This document shows positions 11,471-23,365 of a stretch of 64,000 nucleotides of DNA, in pieces. The notes under the pieces are model-generated. The model was given only the letters and a program-made list of their open reading frames with translations, was not told the DNA's origin and did not search any database. Source of the DNA: Simmondsia chinensis (taxonomy: Eukaryota > Streptophyta > Magnoliopsida > Caryophyllales > Simmondsiaceae); assembly GCA_018398585.1 (NCBI GenBank), contig JAGTTD010000010.1:32218638-32282637 (forward strand). Direction: 5' to 3'. Positions within the stretch are counted from its first letter, which is position 1. Every line of letters starts with the position of its first letter. The translations under genes and the position numbers were made by a program.

Positions 11471-12457
11471 ATGTCTAATCTGACTAATCTTTAATTTACT
11501 GTTCTTGATATAACTGGCAAAAATTATTTGCCTTGGACCCTTGATGTTAAGATTCACCTTGATGCTATGAATCTCGGAGATACAATTAAAAGGGAAAATA
11601 ACGCATTCCGGCAGGTTCACGCTAAAGTAATGATATTTCTCAGGCATCATATCCTTGAAGGATTGAAATATGGGTATATTACTGTAAAAGACCCGTATGT
11701 CCTTTTGCTAAATTTAAAGGAGATGTATGATCATCAATAGTCTATGATCCTCCCTAGAGCTCGCTATAAATGGATTCACTTGTGATTGCTGTATTTTAAA
11801 ACTGTAAGATAGTATAACTCTACAATATTTAGTATTACCTCCCAATTAAAATTATGTGGAAAAAATATTACCGAGGAGGATATGTTAGAAAAAACGCTCT
11901 TTACTTTTCATGTCTCGAATATGCTCTTGCAGCAGCAATATCGAGAACGGAGATTTAAAAAATACCCAGAGTTAATATCATGTCTCCTCGTTGCTGAGCA
12001 AAATAATAAATTATTGATGAAAAATCATCAGTCACGACTTTTTGGGTCCGAACTATTACCTGAAGTGAATGCTTCGACATACGACCATCGAGGACATGGT
12101 CGAGGTCGTAAACTTGGTCGTGAACATAGACCGGGTCGTGGCAGTGGAAGAGGTTATAGTCGCGGTCATAATAATTATGGCACCCAGAATGGACCAAAAT
12201 TTAAGAAGTCTAAAAATGACGAGGAAAAAAATAGAGAAGAAAAATCTCCTAAACGAAATTTGTCAAATGATCTGGAAACAGATTGCTACCGATGCAGTAT
12301 GGAAGGTCATTGGATGCATACCTGTCATACAGTCCAACACCTTGTAGACCTTTATCGAACATCGTTGAAAGGGAAAGAAAAGCTCCCAGAAAGTAATTTT
12401 GTTAAAGATTATTCTCCACTTAATTATACAAATTTAGATGTTTCTGATTTTTTTTAA
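11471..12457 (+). pseudogene. Copia Gag polyprotein, UBN2 type, broken
   Basis: The N-terminal part (GKNYLPWTLDVKIHLDAMNL, from about 11515) and LEEMYDHQ-like end match plant UBN2 Gag domains. A stop follows at 11738, and reading resumes at 11882 (MLEKTLFTFH). A Gly/Arg-rich stretch (about 12080-12180) precedes a zinc knuckle CYRCSMEGHWMHTC, which keeps C-x2-C-x4-H-x4-C spacing. The ORF ends at 12457 with VSDFF. Gag would package element RNA in cytoplasmic particles, but the internal stop and frame change make this copy defective. Confidence 0.85.
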
Positions 12458-15157
12458 GATCCTAGTAGGAGAATTGATCATTAAAATTTTCAAATTGACT
12501 AATGTTTGGTTTTTTTTTTTTTTTTTTGAACTGAGCCATGTTTAACTTTAGTAAAATAATGTTGCCTTACTATGTACAAACTAGAGTGATATCATCTATC
12601 CAATATTTTATGACATATGTTTAGTTATATGTGTGAATTGTAATTGACATGTCTTATTACCAAGGATAGACAAATTTAACTATAATCTAAATCTACTATT
12701 ATTTTATCCATTCAAACATTAATCTGTTTGTGAGACTTGAATAATTTTTCCAAAATTTTGAACATAGATATGATGACTCTTTTTATATACGCAAAGTTAA
12801 AGTCTCAATTTGTAAAGACTATAAAACCAAATATCATAATATGGTTATTTAAAGTGTTTTGTGGTACCATGCTTATATTTTCTTTAGTGCTTGTCTATTT
12901 ATGTTTGAATATAAATGGTGAAAATTTATATCTCGAAGATAGTATAACAATAATGGGTGATTGAAACTTAATTAAATGCTCCAAAAGAGCACATATCATG
13001 TTTCTTGAAGAAACAAACTTTTCATAAGTAAGGCTATCTACTTAATTTCGAGATACTTGTTGGGATGATTAACCAGAACTTAATAGACCCAAAGGCTTTT
13101 ATTTTATGACATGAATATGTGAGTCATTTGGATATAAAAATGATTAAGAGAACCATTTAAAAATTCTCTTGAGCACCGGTTAAATAACCAGAAGATTCTA
13201 ATATCGGATAAAATGTCATGTGCTGCTTGTATTTAATATAAAGTGATCACTGTGTCATACTCAATTGAAATTAGGTTTGAGTCCCATATTTTTGAAAGAA
13301 TACAAATAGGATATATGTGGGCCAACTATTTCATCACATTGACCAATGGTATATTTTATGATATTAACAGAAGCCTTTACTCGTTGGTCATATGTTTGTG
13401 AATAATCCACTTGCTATGAATTATTTGTGAAACTCCTTGTATAAATGATCCAACTATGAGCTCTAGTCTTGGATCATGCAATATGGTGATGTAGGAGAAT
13501 TTACATCCCAATAATCTAATGGTTATTGTGTGAGATGAATTATCATATAGCCCACATATAGACACAAAATAGTCTTGCAGAATTTTTGATTAAATGTCTA
13601 GCAAATGGCTAGACCATTATTATTGTCTACTTTACATGAGTACATGCGATGATATATTTGCAGCACTAATTTGTATTAGACCAACTTATTAACATGGATC
13701 TCCTTAACATAACTTATCTCTGAAAAGATCCAGATATGTATCCCATCTATGAATTTTAGTTATATATGTCCCAATTACTCTACCTCAATGCTGAAAGATG
13801 GGTCCAACACGGGGACTTGGAATTTATATCGGGTTTGAATTCCCATCAAGTACAAAATATCTGGATGTATTAACCGATAATATTTTACCGCATAGTTTGT
13901 TGATTATTAATTGACAAAACAGGGTTTCCAGAATCAGGGGAAGAAAAACAAAAATTGAAAAATGAGTATTTATGTGAAATGCATCATCAAACCTGAAGTT
14001 CAAGGAATTGTTCACTTGTAAAAATGTTACAAGCCAATTCTTAGATGTATTCATTAATGGAAAGAGGCTGACCAAATAATACGTCCCCACTATAGATGCC
14101 CCTGCTCGAATTAATATCCTAATCGAGCGATACTCTAATGCATCCATTGCACGCTAGAAGTGTGACAAACATATCGGTTTCAAATATATAATATGAGAAA
14201 GAAAAAGAAACAATAGAAAAAGATTGGTCCCTCTATTATAAAACTCTTGGGCAGAAAAAAACTTTGCAAAGATAATAATACATATAAATGAAATTCCTCA
14301 ATATTATCATGTGCTTGATACTATTGAAACTTTTGAAATTATGATGATAATGAGATCTTTATGAATTATGGGATATGATGGAACCAAAAAGAAATAAAAA
14401 TTGATCAAATATTTGTATATACAATAGCTAATAATCTGATCAATGAAATTGAAAATCTTGAACAAGAGTTCGTTCAAGTAATAATATGTAATATTATTAT
14501 ATTATGTCAAACTCGCAATTAATTTTAAATGCGAGTACTGGTTATTTATTTGAACGATATAAGGTAAGTGATAAGAATGCTATTTCGTCATACATCTATA
14601 TTACTATGTTTTGGCAATCTACTAACAATTCCAACTACTACTGAGACATCTGCGCTTTATTAGCAAGTAAAGAATGGGTATTGTCAAGGCTTTTGATTCA
14701 ACATATTTTGTAAGCTTCCAATGATTAGGGGGGGTCAGATAGTAGCATATGAAGATAAGTCCGTATTGTTCAAGCCAAGAAAGTTCACATAACCAAGCAC
14801 ATTCCAACGAAGTTCTTTCCACTCTCGAGTTTTAGAAGAAGGATGAAGCAAATGTTAAGAAATTCACCCAAGAACCTGGAAGAGTTACTCAGGAAAGCAT
14901 CTACAACAAAGATTTGAGAAATTGGCACAAGATTGGCATGCGCCAACTCTGAGACAGCCCTAGCTAATGTGCGCCTATGAGGGAGTTAAATACGCACTGT
15001 ACTCTTTTTCCCTTCGCTATGGTTTTTCCCACTGGATTTTTTTCCTGGCAAGGCTTTTAACGAGGTAGTTTAAGAATGCATATATAACTTGAATACTATA
15101 CTTTTTCAAGAGTGTTTGTTCCGCAAATATTTTAAAGAAAAATATCCAAAGGGGGAG
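12458..15157 (+). pseudogene. Decayed copia pol region
   Basis: Only scattered remnants survive. Near 13485 EFTSQ resembles the integrase core, near 13830 PSSTKYLDVL resembles the integrase C-terminal region, and near 14400-14480 IFVYTIANNLINE resembles the spacer before RT. The 3' end around 15010-15065 has the TTTTTCCCTTCGCTATGG phrase common just before copia polypurine tracts. Catalytic RT motifs are not found, so most of RT has been deleted or is beyond recognition. Confidence 0.6.
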
Positions 15158-15260
15158 TGTTGTAAATATTGGATATTTTTCAGGTACAATTTTTATAGTC
15201 AAAATTGGATATTATCAAATATTCTAGAAAATTAGAAATTATGTAAAAGATAATTAAGTC
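15158..15260 (+). repeat. Copia 3' LTR, 5' part only
   Basis: Matches 10978-11075 with few changes, then stops at about 15260 ('gtaaaagata'). The remaining 300 bp of LTR are missing. Confidence 0.8.
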
Positions 15261-15329
15261 AATAATAAATTGTTGTATCATAATGGATCTGGATAATTAT
15301 ATTACTAATTTTGTGTATTTTATTTTTGG

Positions 15330-17627
15330 ATAATGAACCTAGAAATTATAACGTGCAATATAGTGACATTGTTGTATCATATGATGGAAATATGGTGCAA
15401 AATGTTGATGATGTTGATTACATGGGTGGAAGATAGTTTGTACTAAGGGCGCGGTCTGAAATTATGCTTCCGGAGTTGAAGGGCATTATGCATGAAGCCA
15501 CTGGATGGAATAGTAGCACAATTGATAATATGATTACATGGAGAATGTTGTTATCCTAAAATCCTATGCGATATATACCTATTGAGATCATTTGTCCAGT
15601 GACTTTGAGGTCTATGTTCGAAGTGGCTTTAGAAAGTAGGGCAAAATACATAGAATTATATGTAAATGCTGTGGATGTTGCAGGCAGATCTCAACATCAT
15701 GTATTGCATTTCAATTTGAAGCTTCTGGCCCGTCTAGAAGTGCCAATGCGTACGTTTTATTGGTAGCTGGAATCATTGCGAACGAGAATAGAAGTATGTC
15801 TGATGGGACTTATGCCAACAATGGAGGCATTTTATGATGATGCAGATGTGGGTATTGACGCTTGTGAGACTGAACCAATTAATGTTGACCGGCCTTTAAT
15901 TACCCAAGCCCCTGCTCCTGAGTTTGAAGATATTACTTGGGCAAATAGTCTGCTCTGACTGGAAGGAAAGTACAAGGCAGGGATCCATAGGATTTGTTTT
16001 GGAGGAGGGACAATTGTTCCAAACCAATGATGATTTAGTCAATACAGTAAGCTTGTGGCACATTAAGAATAAGCTGGAATATGTTGTGTACAGGTCGAAG
16101 CCTCAATACGTAGCCCTATTGTGTACAAGCACCACAACGTGAGTGTTATTTGCGTGGGGTGCTAAAACGGAGGCTAGAGCTATTTGAGATTTCAATTTCA
16201 AAGGGGCCACATACATGTTCTACCACTGTATTGGCAAAAGACCACAGTCACCCGACCTCAAATTTTGTTGCATATATGGTGTTATCTATTGTGTCTGCTG
16301 ATATTAAAATGACTACTGCAGCAATTTGAGCAGCAGTGAAACAATAACATAGGCACACTATTTTGTATTAAAAGGCATCGAAAGCAAACCAACAAGCGCT
16401 TGAGCAGTTGTTTGGCTCGCATGAGGAAGCACTTCCGATGCTACCGAAGCTGCTCACTGCATTACAACAGTCAAATCTAGGCATTGTTGTCGATTGGCAG
16501 TTTAAGAGACAGGCATTGTTCGCGGAGGTTTTTGGGCATCTGGGGCATCCGTAGAGAGATTCAAGTGTTGTTGTCCATTGATCAATGTTGATGGTATCCA
16601 TTTGTATGTGAAATACATGGGGACGTTGCTAGTTGTTGTCGCGTTTGATGCTAATAATGGTCTATATCAATTGTGTTTTGCTTTGGTAGACAAAGAGAAT
16701 GCATGGAGTTGGACTTGGTTTCTATTTTGTCTATGGACCTATGTGACAGGTGAGCGCTTCCCAATGTGTATAATTTCTAATCAACATTCTGGAATGAAGC
16801 ATGGGACGTCAGCCATTTGGCCTAAGCTTGAAGGGCAGCATCGATACTACATTCGTCACCTGGTTAGTAACTTTAACAAATTTAAAAATCATACACAGAA
16901 GAAAAGGTTGAGTTTGATGACGAGAGAACTTTCCAGGAGGAAGTTCGATAGTTTGTATGATCATTTCATCCACGTCAATGATGAGGTCAGGGAGTGGATA
17001 GATAGGGAGCCTAAAGAACGTTAGGTGTTTTCGTACGATGGTGGTTATCGTTATGATAACATGACCACTAATATATTGGAAGTGTTTAACAGTGCTTTAA
17101 AAGGGGGATGAGCACTCCCAGTAACTGCTCTTGTGCAACTGACATTTTTCCGATGCAACAAATACTTCGTCAGTCGCAGGGATCTTGCGCGGGAGTATTT
17201 TTCACGAGGTTTTTTTATGGCCAACTATTGTCTTCACTGAAATAGAGCATGCCACCATGAAATCAAGGATACATACGGTGACACTGTTTGATCGAAGCAC
17301 CATGGAGTTTCATGTAACAACTCCTAGCCGTTAGATTGAATTAGGATTCAGAAGGGAGATTCACCACACTGTAACGTTCAATGAATGAGTTGCACTTGTG
17401 GTACATGGCAACTGTTTTATCATCCATGTTCACATGTGATGAGATGTTGTACCACATGTAGGATCGATTTTGGACAGTACGTTAATCCGATGTACGGCCT
17501 TAACATGTACGCAAGCGTATATGCTCCATTATTTCACCCTCATCCTGATCAATTTTTATGGACGGAGTACACTGGGCCTACGGTGGTTGCAGATCAAACT
17601 AGGTGGAGATTTTGTAGAGGACGGTAG
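15330..17627 (+). pseudogene. MULE transposase with SWIM zinc finger, broken
   Basis: An N-terminal region (about 15590-15700, ending in IELYVNAVDVAG) matches the domain before plant MuDR transposases. The catalytic core (16578-17024) includes NVDGIHLYVKY, VAFDANNGLY and ENAWSWTWFL. The usual second aspartate in IISD is Asn here (IISNQHSGM), one sign of decay. A C-terminal SWIM-type finger follows at 17385-17627 with CTCG and YHPCSHV. Stops occur at about 15555, 15957, 16142, 17022 and 17110. Intact relatives move Mutator DNA with 9-bp TSDs; this copy cannot. Confidence 0.85.
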
Positions 17628-17949
17628 AAATCAACCTAGCTAGATAATGAAATAGACGTTCGGGAGGGCGCGTCCAAGAATAAATATAGTATATGTGGTC
17701 AGAGATGGCATAATAAAAAAAAACTTGGCCTATTAGACAGTGGTGATTTGTAATTAGGTTCATAGCTCGATGTCTTTCCTTTTTTAGTGTAACATGATGT
17801 AATACGTACTATTAGTAACTATAATTAGATATAATATATGTAGTTTTATTTTTGTATTGTGATCGATTGAAATATTGTAATATTTGTAAGTTTATTTTTA
17901 GCCCATATATATTGGTTAATACTTTTAGTTTTTCTAGAGAGGATAAGAA

Positions 17950-20079
17950 CAAAAGGAGGACATGCTTCGAGCAATCGATGCGGTGAGCAAAATTTGGGTC
18001 CAGATGATGCGTAAGTGTTGCATCTTCAGGACCAGCATCAGTCGGAGGATGTTTGGCATGGAGTGGTATGTTAATAATTAATGTTTAGCCGTAAAATATT
18101 ATATTTTAATTATTCAAATAGTTGAGTGATATATTTGATGTCTCTATATTATAGATCGACAACGAGATTAGGATGAGGCAAAACCGTCTATTGCCCCATC
18201 ACCCATTGGTACAACCTTTTATCATACAGGTTGGTTTCATTGGAGTGATCCAAGTAAGTCATCTCCAAATTGATAACCCTTTGATTAGTGCTTAGTAGAG
18301 AGGTGGAGGCGAAAGACTCGTACATTCCACCAACGTGTTGATGAGATAATGCCAACACTACAAGATGTTGCCGTTTTATTGGGTTTACGTATAAACGATA
18401 TGGCAATCACTGGTACCTCTAACTATGATTGGAGGAACCTGTGCCATAATTTATTGGGTGCAGCTTCCCCTTGAGGGAAATTACGTGGCGGCATGATCAA
18501 AAGTCAATGGTTGAAGGGACCGTTTGAACATGCGCCCCCCCCCCCCCGGGTTGACGCTGATGAGCAAGTATTGTTGCTCCATGCTAGATCCTGGATCCTC
18601 CATTTGTTTGATTCCCTGCTGTTCACTAACACTGGTAGTTGGACATCGCTCGTCTACATTCCATTGCTTGAAACGATGGAGGGGTGTAGTCTGTACAGCT
18701 AGGGCTCAACAGTGCTTGCCAACCTTTACAGACAACTATGTTGATGTTGCATGAGGGGCCGCAAGCAACTCGACAGATGTGTTTAATTGCTCCAGCAGGT
18801 ATGAATCGCAATGATATTCATGTTTAATTCTTTAATGTGTTAAATTCCTATGTTTTACAATTTATCATGTGTAGTTGTGGTTGTGGGAGCATTTACACAT
18901 TAGTTGACCAATTATCTCCGCACCTGTCCAAATCAAGCTGCAGCTAATGATTCGTTGCCTCCATTGGGCACTCAATAAGAGAAAATATTTCATACATCTT
19001 ACTTTAATGTATATGTAATATTATGTATGTATTGAAATATAATTCACTGCTTATTTGATCTGCTGGAGTGCCGCCTTGATATTTAGTGAGAATCCAAGGC
19101 AATGTCAGTCCTTCTAGAAGGACTAACTTGATGTTTAAGAACCTCATCAGGTATGTACATGAAAATAGGCATATTTCTTTGTCATTTAATATTTTCTGTA
19201 AAGACCAAGTTTTTTTTATCTATTCTTAGGTTAATTCGACGCCTTACTGGCAATCCCAGTTAAACTCCTTGCTCGTGATTTGTGTCGAGGGTCGTGACAT
19301 CTAACGATATGTAAGACCATTGAAATGCTTTGGCATTGTAGAGTTACATTGCCCTGATAGAGTGTTGCGTTAGTTTGAATTGACGCATATCCCAGATCTA
19401 GTTTGAATTGACGCATATCCCAGATCCTTTCGACACTCTCAACTCCTTGCATACTACATCTCATCTGGGCAGGTTTGACGAGAATTAGGTTGTCTACCAT
19501 TCGAACTGGCTCGATGTGTGGAACGCACGGATCATAGTACTGCCAACGTGCGTCATCCTTCGATGTCGCCTATAGAGTACAATGGTATTTATCTATCACT
19601 AGGCATGTCATCGCATGGCATGAAGTGCAAGTTCCGCGCAGCCCGCGGCTTAATTTTGACCCAAGTGGCAGCCGTATTTAACGAGGAGTAAGTACTTTGA
19701 AAATATTAGTCATGTTACTTATCCAACGTTTCGTTTTATTAACATTTAGAAGTACTATGTGCTAGGTCGATCTTCTTAAAAAGCAGACTAAAAGGGCAGC
19801 TCAAGCACTACGTAACACTGTACAGTCTGTCTCCACAGATTGGCTTACTAGTTGCAGTGGCTTACTAGTTACAGTAGCTTAATGGATGTTGTTGGTGAAG
19901 AACATGAATTTAGACAGATTCTGCATGAAGAAGGTATTGACTACTATTCTTTACCTGTTGCGGATGGAAGTAGATGCGGACTTCCTCCACGACACAGTTT
20001 TTTGGTTCGCACGGAGTTGACATCCTCACAACATCATGGTAAACCTAGTCATAGATCCACGTCATGTTTTATACCATAA
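17950..20079 (+). pseudogene. Plant mobile domain (PMD) gene of the MULE, broken, introns visible
   Basis: The hallmark block of the PMD family appears at 18300-18700 in shifting frames: MPTLQDVAVLLGL, DWRNLCH and LLHARSWIL. Introns with GT...AG ends fit at about 18066-18154, 18798-18873, 19150-19229 and 19687-19768. The last exon (from about 19769) resembles the last exon of copy 2 at 63172-63478 and ends at 20079. PMD proteins occur both in transposons and as domesticated plant genes; the biochemical role of the TE version is not settled. Stops in most exons make this a pseudogene. Confidence 0.75.
18535..18548. repeat. Poly-C run inside the PMD pseudogene
   Basis: A run of C residues falls in the middle of the PMD reading frame; its length decides the frame and may be unreliable. 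Confidence 0.7.
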
Positions 20080-20149
20080 TTTACATTACTTATTTTATGT
20101 ATTTTGACATTATAATATATTTTTATTTTTCCTTCATTACCCTATATAA

Positions 20150-21505
20150 AGATCACTTCCTCTCTTTACTTTTCCCTCTCATCTTCTTGAATCTCTTACC
20201 TCCTCTTCTTCATCACTCTCCTCCCATCTACCACTTCCTTCTCATCCTCCTCTATATATAGCAACTATATAAGTCGGGCCTTACACCAAATGAAACTTTA
20301 CGCATTATGATATTTGAACAAGATGAACTAATACACATGGTGCAACATTCATGACCGACCTTGAAGATGTGTGAAACATGAAATCCAATGTTCTTCCATT
20401 GAAGAGAAATGCTATCCTCTTCCGAAATATTCCTTCTTCCATTAGGAACTCTAATTAAGGAACTCCAATGGTGGCATGTCACTTCCTTGATTAAATAATT
20501 TAGGAGCTTCAATGGAAAAAGAAATATTCCGGATGAGGATTGCGTTTCTTTTCAATGGAAGAACATTGGACTTTGTGTTACGTAGGGGCGAACAAAAATC
20601 GGTCTGGACCGGTGGACCGGATCGGACCGACCATTTCAGTCAAGGACCGGACCGGACCGGACCAACCATATATCGGTCCGGTCTTCATTTCTAATAAATG
20701 GCTTAATTTGTCCTCGTCTAGTCCGGTCCGGTCCAAGAATGGAAAACCGGAAGACCGGATCGAAGATCGTTCAGCATCAATTGCGCATTAAATATTTTGG
20801 ATAAATAATTTTAGTATATATAATATATAATGTATGTATATAAAAATATTAAATTTTAGAAAATTAAATATTTATTTTTTACTATTAATAATTATATAAA
20901 TATCATGTATAATTATTCTTAAATTATATAGATATTGTATAAATTATTCTATTATCGTTATTTTCTAATTTTTAACTTTCATATGAAAATATTTTTCTTT
21001 CTTATAATTGCACTTATTAGATGAAAAAAGGGTCCAAATTGGTCCGGTCCGGTCCGGACCTGTTTCTAACCGGTTTTGGGCCGGACCTACCCGGTTTTGA
21101 ATCGGTCTGGTCCTCGGTCTCATGATTTGACGTACTTCGATCTTCAGTCCGGTCTCGTATGGTCCTGCTCGGTGCGGTCTTAGACAGATGTGCACCTCTG
21201 GTGTTCCGCACATCATCAAGGACTTCACCATGTATGTTAGTTTCTTTTATTCAGATATCATAATGTGTAAAATGACATTTGGTGTAAAGCCCAACTCATG
21301 TATTTGTTATATATAGAGAAGGATGAGAGCGAAAGGGTTGATGGGAGGAGAGTGTTGAAGAATAGGAGGTAAGAAAATCAAGAAGATGGGAGGGAGAAGT
21401 AAAGAGGGAATTCCCAGGTTAAGGATGAAGAAGAGAAGGAATAGGTTGCATGGAATCTTGTAGTTGTAATGGCGTGTAAGTTTACACTCAACGTCATGCA
21501 ACGAT
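20150..21505. mobile_element. Fold-back element interrupting MULE copy 1
   Basis: The left arm (from about 20165) and the right arm (to about 21420) are reverse complements with mismatches: 'ctctatatatagcaac...ttacaccaaatg' on the left matches 'catttggtgtaaag...tatatatagag' on the right. The central part is itself palindromic around 20470 ('ccaatgttcttccattgaa' on both sides). A hAT derivative (20583-21200) splits the right arm. Comparison with the uninterrupted MULE copy 2 places the insertion between 'cattaccctata' (20149) and 'tacattaaatgatg' (about 21508). The exact ends and TSD are unresolved. Confidence 0.7.
20583..21200. mobile_element. Non-autonomous hAT element, GGACCGG-rich, 618 bp
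   Basis: Both ends are packed with GGTCCGGTCC/GGACCGGACC variants. The termini, TAGGGGCGAACAAAAATC and the reverse-complemented right end CAGAGGTGCACATCTG, are only partly alike. The 8-bp TSD is GTGTTACG (20575-20582) and GTGTTCCG (21201-21208), 7 of 8 matching. No ORF. It is the innermost layer of a three-level nest. Confidence 0.8.
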
Positions 21506-21935
21506 GAATGTACATTAAATGATGTCACTTTACTAATTTTATTTTTATTTTATTTATTTATTTTTTTTTTGATAACATGCCATTCTCCAAATTTTTTTTT
21601 CAAATTTGTGCCATTTTGCTAATTGTGTCAAGAATGAGAGAGGGCAAGTAGGGGAAAAAGGCATGCAACCATGCATGCCGTTGCAAACTGGATCCAACTT
21701 TTGCACGCCATTTGTAACGGTGAGCAATAGTATTGTACGCCGTTACAAACGGCGTGCAAAATGCACGACCTATTGCACGCCGTCTTTAATGGCATATAAT
21801 TTTCTATGCGTCAATGTACGCCATTTGAAATGGCGTGCAAATAAATGAACAGTATACTATGCCATTTTATTAATTTTTTGCCTGACATGCCATTTCGCAA
21901 ATTTTTTTTTAAAGTGTGCTATTTTACTAATCAAC
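21506..21935. repeat. 3' subterminal region of MULE copy 1, palindrome-rich
   Basis: Contains several CG-rich palindromes such as ACGCCGTTACAAACGGCGTG (21736-21755) and ACGCCATTTGAAATGGCGTG (21818-21837). They are framed by repeated 'tgccattttgctaatt' phrases at about 21578, 21863 and 21885-21935. The right end of MULE copy 2 (62745-62960) has the same design. Confidence 0.65.
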
Positions 21936-21937
21936 AA

Positions 21938-23237
21938 TTAGTATAAAAACAATCCAACTATATGTCAATATGTCAAAAAAAATCTAATCAATTCTCTAAT
22001 TAAAAAATAATCCAACTCTCACTTTTGTATCAAAAAATAACTCAACTCTAACTTTTTTACTAAATAATAACCAAACTTTAAAATTAATCTAAAAATAACC
22101 CAATTCTAAAAATTTGATTTAAAAAATATTAAATTGTGGTGCGTGATATGATGCTCCAATAATATATTTTTCTTTTGCATATTTTTTGTTTGACTTGTTC
22201 TCTGTAGGGCTGGAAATGAGCCAAGTCCACTGACTCAACTTGTTACGGACTCTGCTTGGGTTCGTCTAAACCGACTTAAAAGTTTGCTCGACTTATTTAA
22301 GGGTGGCTCATTTAAATAAAGAAGCCAAATCAAATCGAGGCCGACTCAGCTCAGAAGGCTCACAAGCCGGTTTGTAAGGCTCACGAGCCGGCTCGTTTAT
22401 GGGCTCATGAGCCTCCTCGATTATTGGCTCGCATGTCTACATTGTGGAATTGAGTTACATATATGTATTTATTATTTCCAATTTTCATACATGATTTATT
22501 TTATCAACCTTTTCTAGAAATTCAAGTAACAATAATAATATATAAGTATAACAAGCCTAATAAATGAGTTTAACGAGTCTAGTAAATAAGCGCAATGAGT
22601 CGACAAAACTCAACGAGACAGTTCGGTAAATAATCAAGCCTCAATGATACCAATACCAAGCTGTTCTTATTTAGTAAACGAGCTCAGCCAACCACAAATA
22701 TGCGGCTCGGTTGGATAAACGATACAAATATCGAGCTAGTCTCATTTAGTTAACGAGCCTAGACGACCAAGCTATGATTTGGCTTAGCTTGGCTTGGCTC
22801 ATTTGAAACTCCAGTTCTCTGGTTGTATTCCTCTATTGTTTTTTTTTTTTTTTTTTTGTTCCGTGGCTCGTGATATTACTTTTTTGTGGGATTATACTTA
22901 ATTATCAAAAAAATGTATGTTTAATTTGGTTAGATGGGAAAAGAAATCAAGCCAAACCGAAAATACATACAAGAAAAATATATTGTCGGAGCATCATACC
23001 ACATGCCACGCTTAACTATCAATTCAGTATTTTTTAAAATTAATTTTTGATTTTGGTTATTTTTTTGGTTGAAAAGTTAAAATTGGGTTGTTTTTTGTTA
23101 GAAAAGTTAGAGTTAGGTTATTTATTAGTAGAAAAGTCAGAGTTAGGTTATTTTTGATTAGAAAGTAGAGTTGGATTATTTTTTAATTAGAAAATAAAAT
23201 TGAATTATTTTTTGATATATTATATTATATACTATAT
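21938..23237. mobile_element. Fold-back element of 'AACCCAACTCTAACTTTT' type, split by hAT
   Basis: The left arm repeats variants of 'aaataatccaactctcactttt' about every 35 bases (21985-22110). The right arm carries their reverse complements (23050-23200). Both arms contain a 'gtgcgtgatatgatgctcc / ggagcatcataccacatgcc' block. A related, shorter copy lies at 26060-26300. The hAT derivative at 22205-22813 sits in the centre. Terminal TSDs were not identified. Confidence 0.65.
22205..22813. mobile_element. Non-autonomous hAT element, GAGCC-rich, 609 bp
   Basis: A perfect 8-bp TSD, GTTCTCTG, occurs at 22197-22204 and 22814-22821. The left end, TAGGGCTGGAAATGAGCC, and the reverse complement of the right end, TGGAGTTTCAAATGAGCC, share AAATGAGCCAAG. 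The interior is full of GGCTCAC/GAGCCGGCTCG variants. No coding capacity. Confidence 0.9.
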
Positions 23238-23356
23238 TTTTTTTTTATATTGGTAAAGGCAGGGGAGGGGGGTCACTAGTGGAGCTCGAACCCCGGCGCT
23301 CTCACACTGCAACCGGCCGCCTTACTACTAGGCTACGAGCTAGTTGCTCATATTAT
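23238..23356 (-). mobile_element. tRNA-derived SINE with 16-bp TSD
   Basis: On the minus strand an A box (TAGCCTAGTAGTAAG, 23335-23321) and a B box (GGGTTCGAGCTCC, 23293-23281) are spaced as in tRNA-derived SINEs. A T-run at 23238-23246 is the A tail. A perfect TSD, ATATTATATACTATAT, lies at 23222-23237 and 23357-23372. It landed in the 5' end of the Helitron-like element that follows. Confidence 0.85.
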
Positions 23357-23365
23357 ATATTATAT

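Larger units (their letters stand above)
10978..15260 (+). mobile_element. Copia LTR retrotransposon, degraded, 3' LTR truncated
   Basis: The 5' LTR (10978-11385) and the start of the 3' LTR (15158 to about 15260) share TGTTGTAAATATT and the following 100 bases. Gag is recognisable and pol is badly decayed. The 3' LTR is cut where MULE-derived sequence begins, so no TSD can be read. The polypurine tract GGGGGAG precedes 15158. Confidence 0.85.
15261..21935 (+). mobile_element. MULE carrying a transposase and a PMD gene, copy 1
   Basis: Transposase remnants (15330-17627) and a PMD-domain gene (about 17950-20079) lie in the same orientation, followed by a 3' region (21506-21935) ending in three phrases of the type 'gccattttgctaatt'. 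The same gene end and terminal phrases occur in copy 2 at 62745-64000, which supports the unit. A fold-back element interrupts it at about 20150-21505. The 5' terminal repeat is not visible because the junction with the copia LTR at 15260 lies immediately before the gene. Confidence 0.75.

Noticed and set aside
23281..23340. Genuine tRNA gene
   Set aside because: A and B boxes are present but there is no cloverleaf-forming acceptor stem, and the unit has SINE TSDs and an A tail.
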